DNA of 6,762 nucleotides from JAZKIX01 sp040384645 (GTDB lineage: Bacteria > Pseudomonadota > Gammaproteobacteria > Burkholderiales > Burkholderiaceae_D): positions 1 through 6,762 of the forward strand of contig JAZKIX010000040.1 of assembly GCA_040384645.1 (NCBI GenBank), written 5' to 3'. This document shows, one piece after another, positions 5,701-6,762 of this stretch. Numbering within the stretch: the first letter of the stretch is position 1; every line of letters begins with the position of its first letter. Under the pieces are notes generated by a model. That model made no database searches, was not told where the DNA came from, and worked only from the letters and a program-made list of their open reading frames with translations. Position numbers and translations under genes: made by a program.

Positions 5701-6762
5701 TCAGGTAGAGCTGGGATCAAGCGAGCGCGCTGCCTGTTTTTTCCTGCGACGCAGCCATGCCGCCAAGCCGCCTGCCACTGCGATCATGGCGTAGAACTCC
5801 GGCTCCGGCGTACTAGGCACTTCACCCCCCAGTGCCAGATTGCTGACGCCTTGCGGCATGGCCTGCGGTTGGTCGACACGCTCGCTACCCTGCAAATTGC
5901 GCACCACCTGGTCGATGGCGACGAAAGAGGTGTAATCGGTCAGCAAATTGTATTTCAGGCCCAGTTCGGTCACCGCTTTAATTACATCGTCTTTGGCGCC
6001 ACCATCGAGCTTGGTCGTGTCAGCCAGCATCGCAATCTTGCTGCGCGCCCATAGGTAACGCAGGGCAACCGTATCGCTACTGACGTTGTCGGCGCTGATA
6101 CTGACGCTACGGCTGGCCGGGCCGTTGCCCGCATATCCTTCCACCGTAATGCTGCCAGTCGGTACGCCGCGCCATTTGCCCATCAATACAATCGGCTTGG
6201 ATGCGAACAAATCGGGCAAGACGCTGGGCTGCAAATCGTAGGCATCCAAACCGTCGATTTTCAACTGCAAATGGGTCCACACCGGACTGTCGATGTAACG
6301 GCGAAAACGTTCCGCTTCTTTGGCGGCCTGGCTGGAATCGGTCAGGATAAAAGCTTCGCCTTGACCTGCATGGGCCAAGCCTTCCATCAAGAGCCGGTTG
6401 ACCGAAGTACCGATGCCGAAAGAGAATACATTGGCATTATTCAAATTGTTGCGAACCAGATCAAAGGCTTCTTTCTCGACCGTCACGTAGCCGTCGGTGA
6501 TGACGACAAAACTACGGGCGCGGGTATCGTCGCGCGGCAATGCCAGTGCGCGTTTCATCGCAGGTAATAGTTCGGTACTGCCGCCGCCGCTCTGGCGATT
6601 GATGACGCCGATGGCTTTGTCGATATTTTCTGGCGTGGCTGGCATCGAGGTCGGCGCCAGTACCGAATTATCGCCAGAGAACAACATCACATTGAAGCTA
6701 TCGCTCGGCTTTAGGTTGCCGACCAGTTTTCGCAACAATGTCTTGGATGTTTCGAGCGGGTA
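5701..6762 (-). CDS. VIT/VWA-type (inter-alpha-trypsin inhibitor-like) protein with PEP-CTERM-like sorting signal, 5'-truncated
   Basis: The frame is open to the right edge, and the TTG at 6738 is an internal Leu, so 353 C-terminal residues are visible. The window begins just inside the VWA domain (YPLETSKTLLRKLVGNL), which in relatives follows the DxSxS half of the metal site. The rest of the metal-binding site is present: Thr in GGGSTEL (codons near 6580) and Asp in VITDGYV (near 6490). Next comes the beta-rich region conserved in inter-alpha-trypsin-like proteins, with LRYLWARSKIAMLAD and LGLKYNLLTDYTSFVAID. A VIT domain is expected upstream, outside the window. The C-terminus is a sorting signal with a Thr-Pro-Glu-Pro motif, a hydrophobic helix and an Arg/Lys cluster. 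The exosortase gene starts 27 bases after the stop. The protein is probably secreted and surface-attached, acting in adhesion or protein-protein contact; the family is known for metal-dependent binding and not for catalysis. Confidence 0.92.
   Translation of the reverse strand, partial: YPLETSKTLLRKLVGNLKPSDSFNVMLFSGDNSVLAPTSMPATPENIDKAIGVINRQSGGGSTELLPAMKRALALPRDDTRARSFVVITDGYVTVEKEAFDLVRNNLNNANVFSFGIGTSVNRLLMEGLAHAGQGEAFILTDSSQAAKEAERFRRYIDSPVWTHLQLKIDGLDAYDLQPSVLPDLFASKPIVLMGKWRGVPTGSITVEGYAGNGPASRSVSISADNVSSDTVALRYLWARSKIAMLADTTKLDGGAKDDVIKAVTELGLKYNLLTDYTSFVAIDQVVRNLQGSERVDQPQAMPQGVSNLALGGEVPSTPEPEFYAMIAVAGGLAAWLRRRKKQAARSLDPSST
5734..5820 (-). other. PEP-CTERM-like exosortase sorting signal in the VWA protein
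   Basis: The coding segment reads VPSTPEPEFYAMIAVAGG, followed by LAAWLRRRKKQ. The Pro-Glu-Pro lies at 5800-5808, then comes a helix of about 15 residues and a five-residue basic cluster RRRKK. This is the tripartite form recognised by exosortases, in which cleavage occurs near PEP. Two features are unusual: a Glu directly after PEP, and a tail of some 11 residues (QAARSLDPSST) after the basic cluster, where most signals stop within a few residues. Confidence 0.85.

Noticed and set aside
5473..6054. 193-codon plus-strand ORF across the exosortase/VWA-protein junction
   Set aside because: It is antisense to two strongly supported genes and its Arg/His/Gln-rich translation is typical of a reverse-strand shadow.

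Overview
The window looks like chromosomal DNA of a betaproteobacterium, most likely Burkholderiales and perhaps Oxalobacteraceae-like. This is inferred from the moderately GC-rich coding style, the MdtB/MdtC-type pump, the exosortase/PEP-CTERM genes and a LexA box of the CTGT-N8-ACAG form shared by beta- and gammaproteobacteria. The genus cannot be fixed by reading alone. There are no rRNA or tRNA genes, CRISPR arrays or insertion sequences.

Layout. (1) Positions 1-2613, plus strand: the last 870 codons of an RND multidrug transporter of the MdtB/MdtC (MuxB/MuxC) type, cut by the left edge. (2) 2614-2852: non-coding spacer with a strong hairpin, a 13-codon mini-ORF behind a perfect Shine-Dalgarno, and a short inverted repeat. 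No outer-membrane factor follows the pump. (3) 2853-3161, minus strand: an unrecognised 102-residue protein. Its promoter region holds an exact CTGT-N8-ACAG LexA operator touching a good -10 element, so it is probably an SOS gene. (4) 3288-3908, plus strand: an unrecognised lipoprotein, divergent from the SOS gene. (5) 3988-6762, minus strand: a compact four-gene operon, read from right to left. It encodes a VIT/VWA-type protein ending in a PEP-CTERM-like sorting signal (N-terminus beyond the right edge), an exosortase with its Cys/Arg/His triad, a short EpsI-like (DUF3485-type) membrane protein and an unrecognised 100-residue single-pass membrane protein. The last three genes overlap by 14 and 4 bases.

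How the genes work together. The minus-strand operon reads as a dedicated protein-sorting unit. The large VWA protein would be secreted, held in the inner membrane by its C-terminal helix, and cut and transferred by the adjacent exosortase, with the two small membrane proteins as accessory factors. It resembles in layout the marine LPXTG sortase/VIT-VWA target pairs, but with an unrelated processing enzyme. The SOS-type gene and the lipoprotein are separate transcription units between the pump and this operon.
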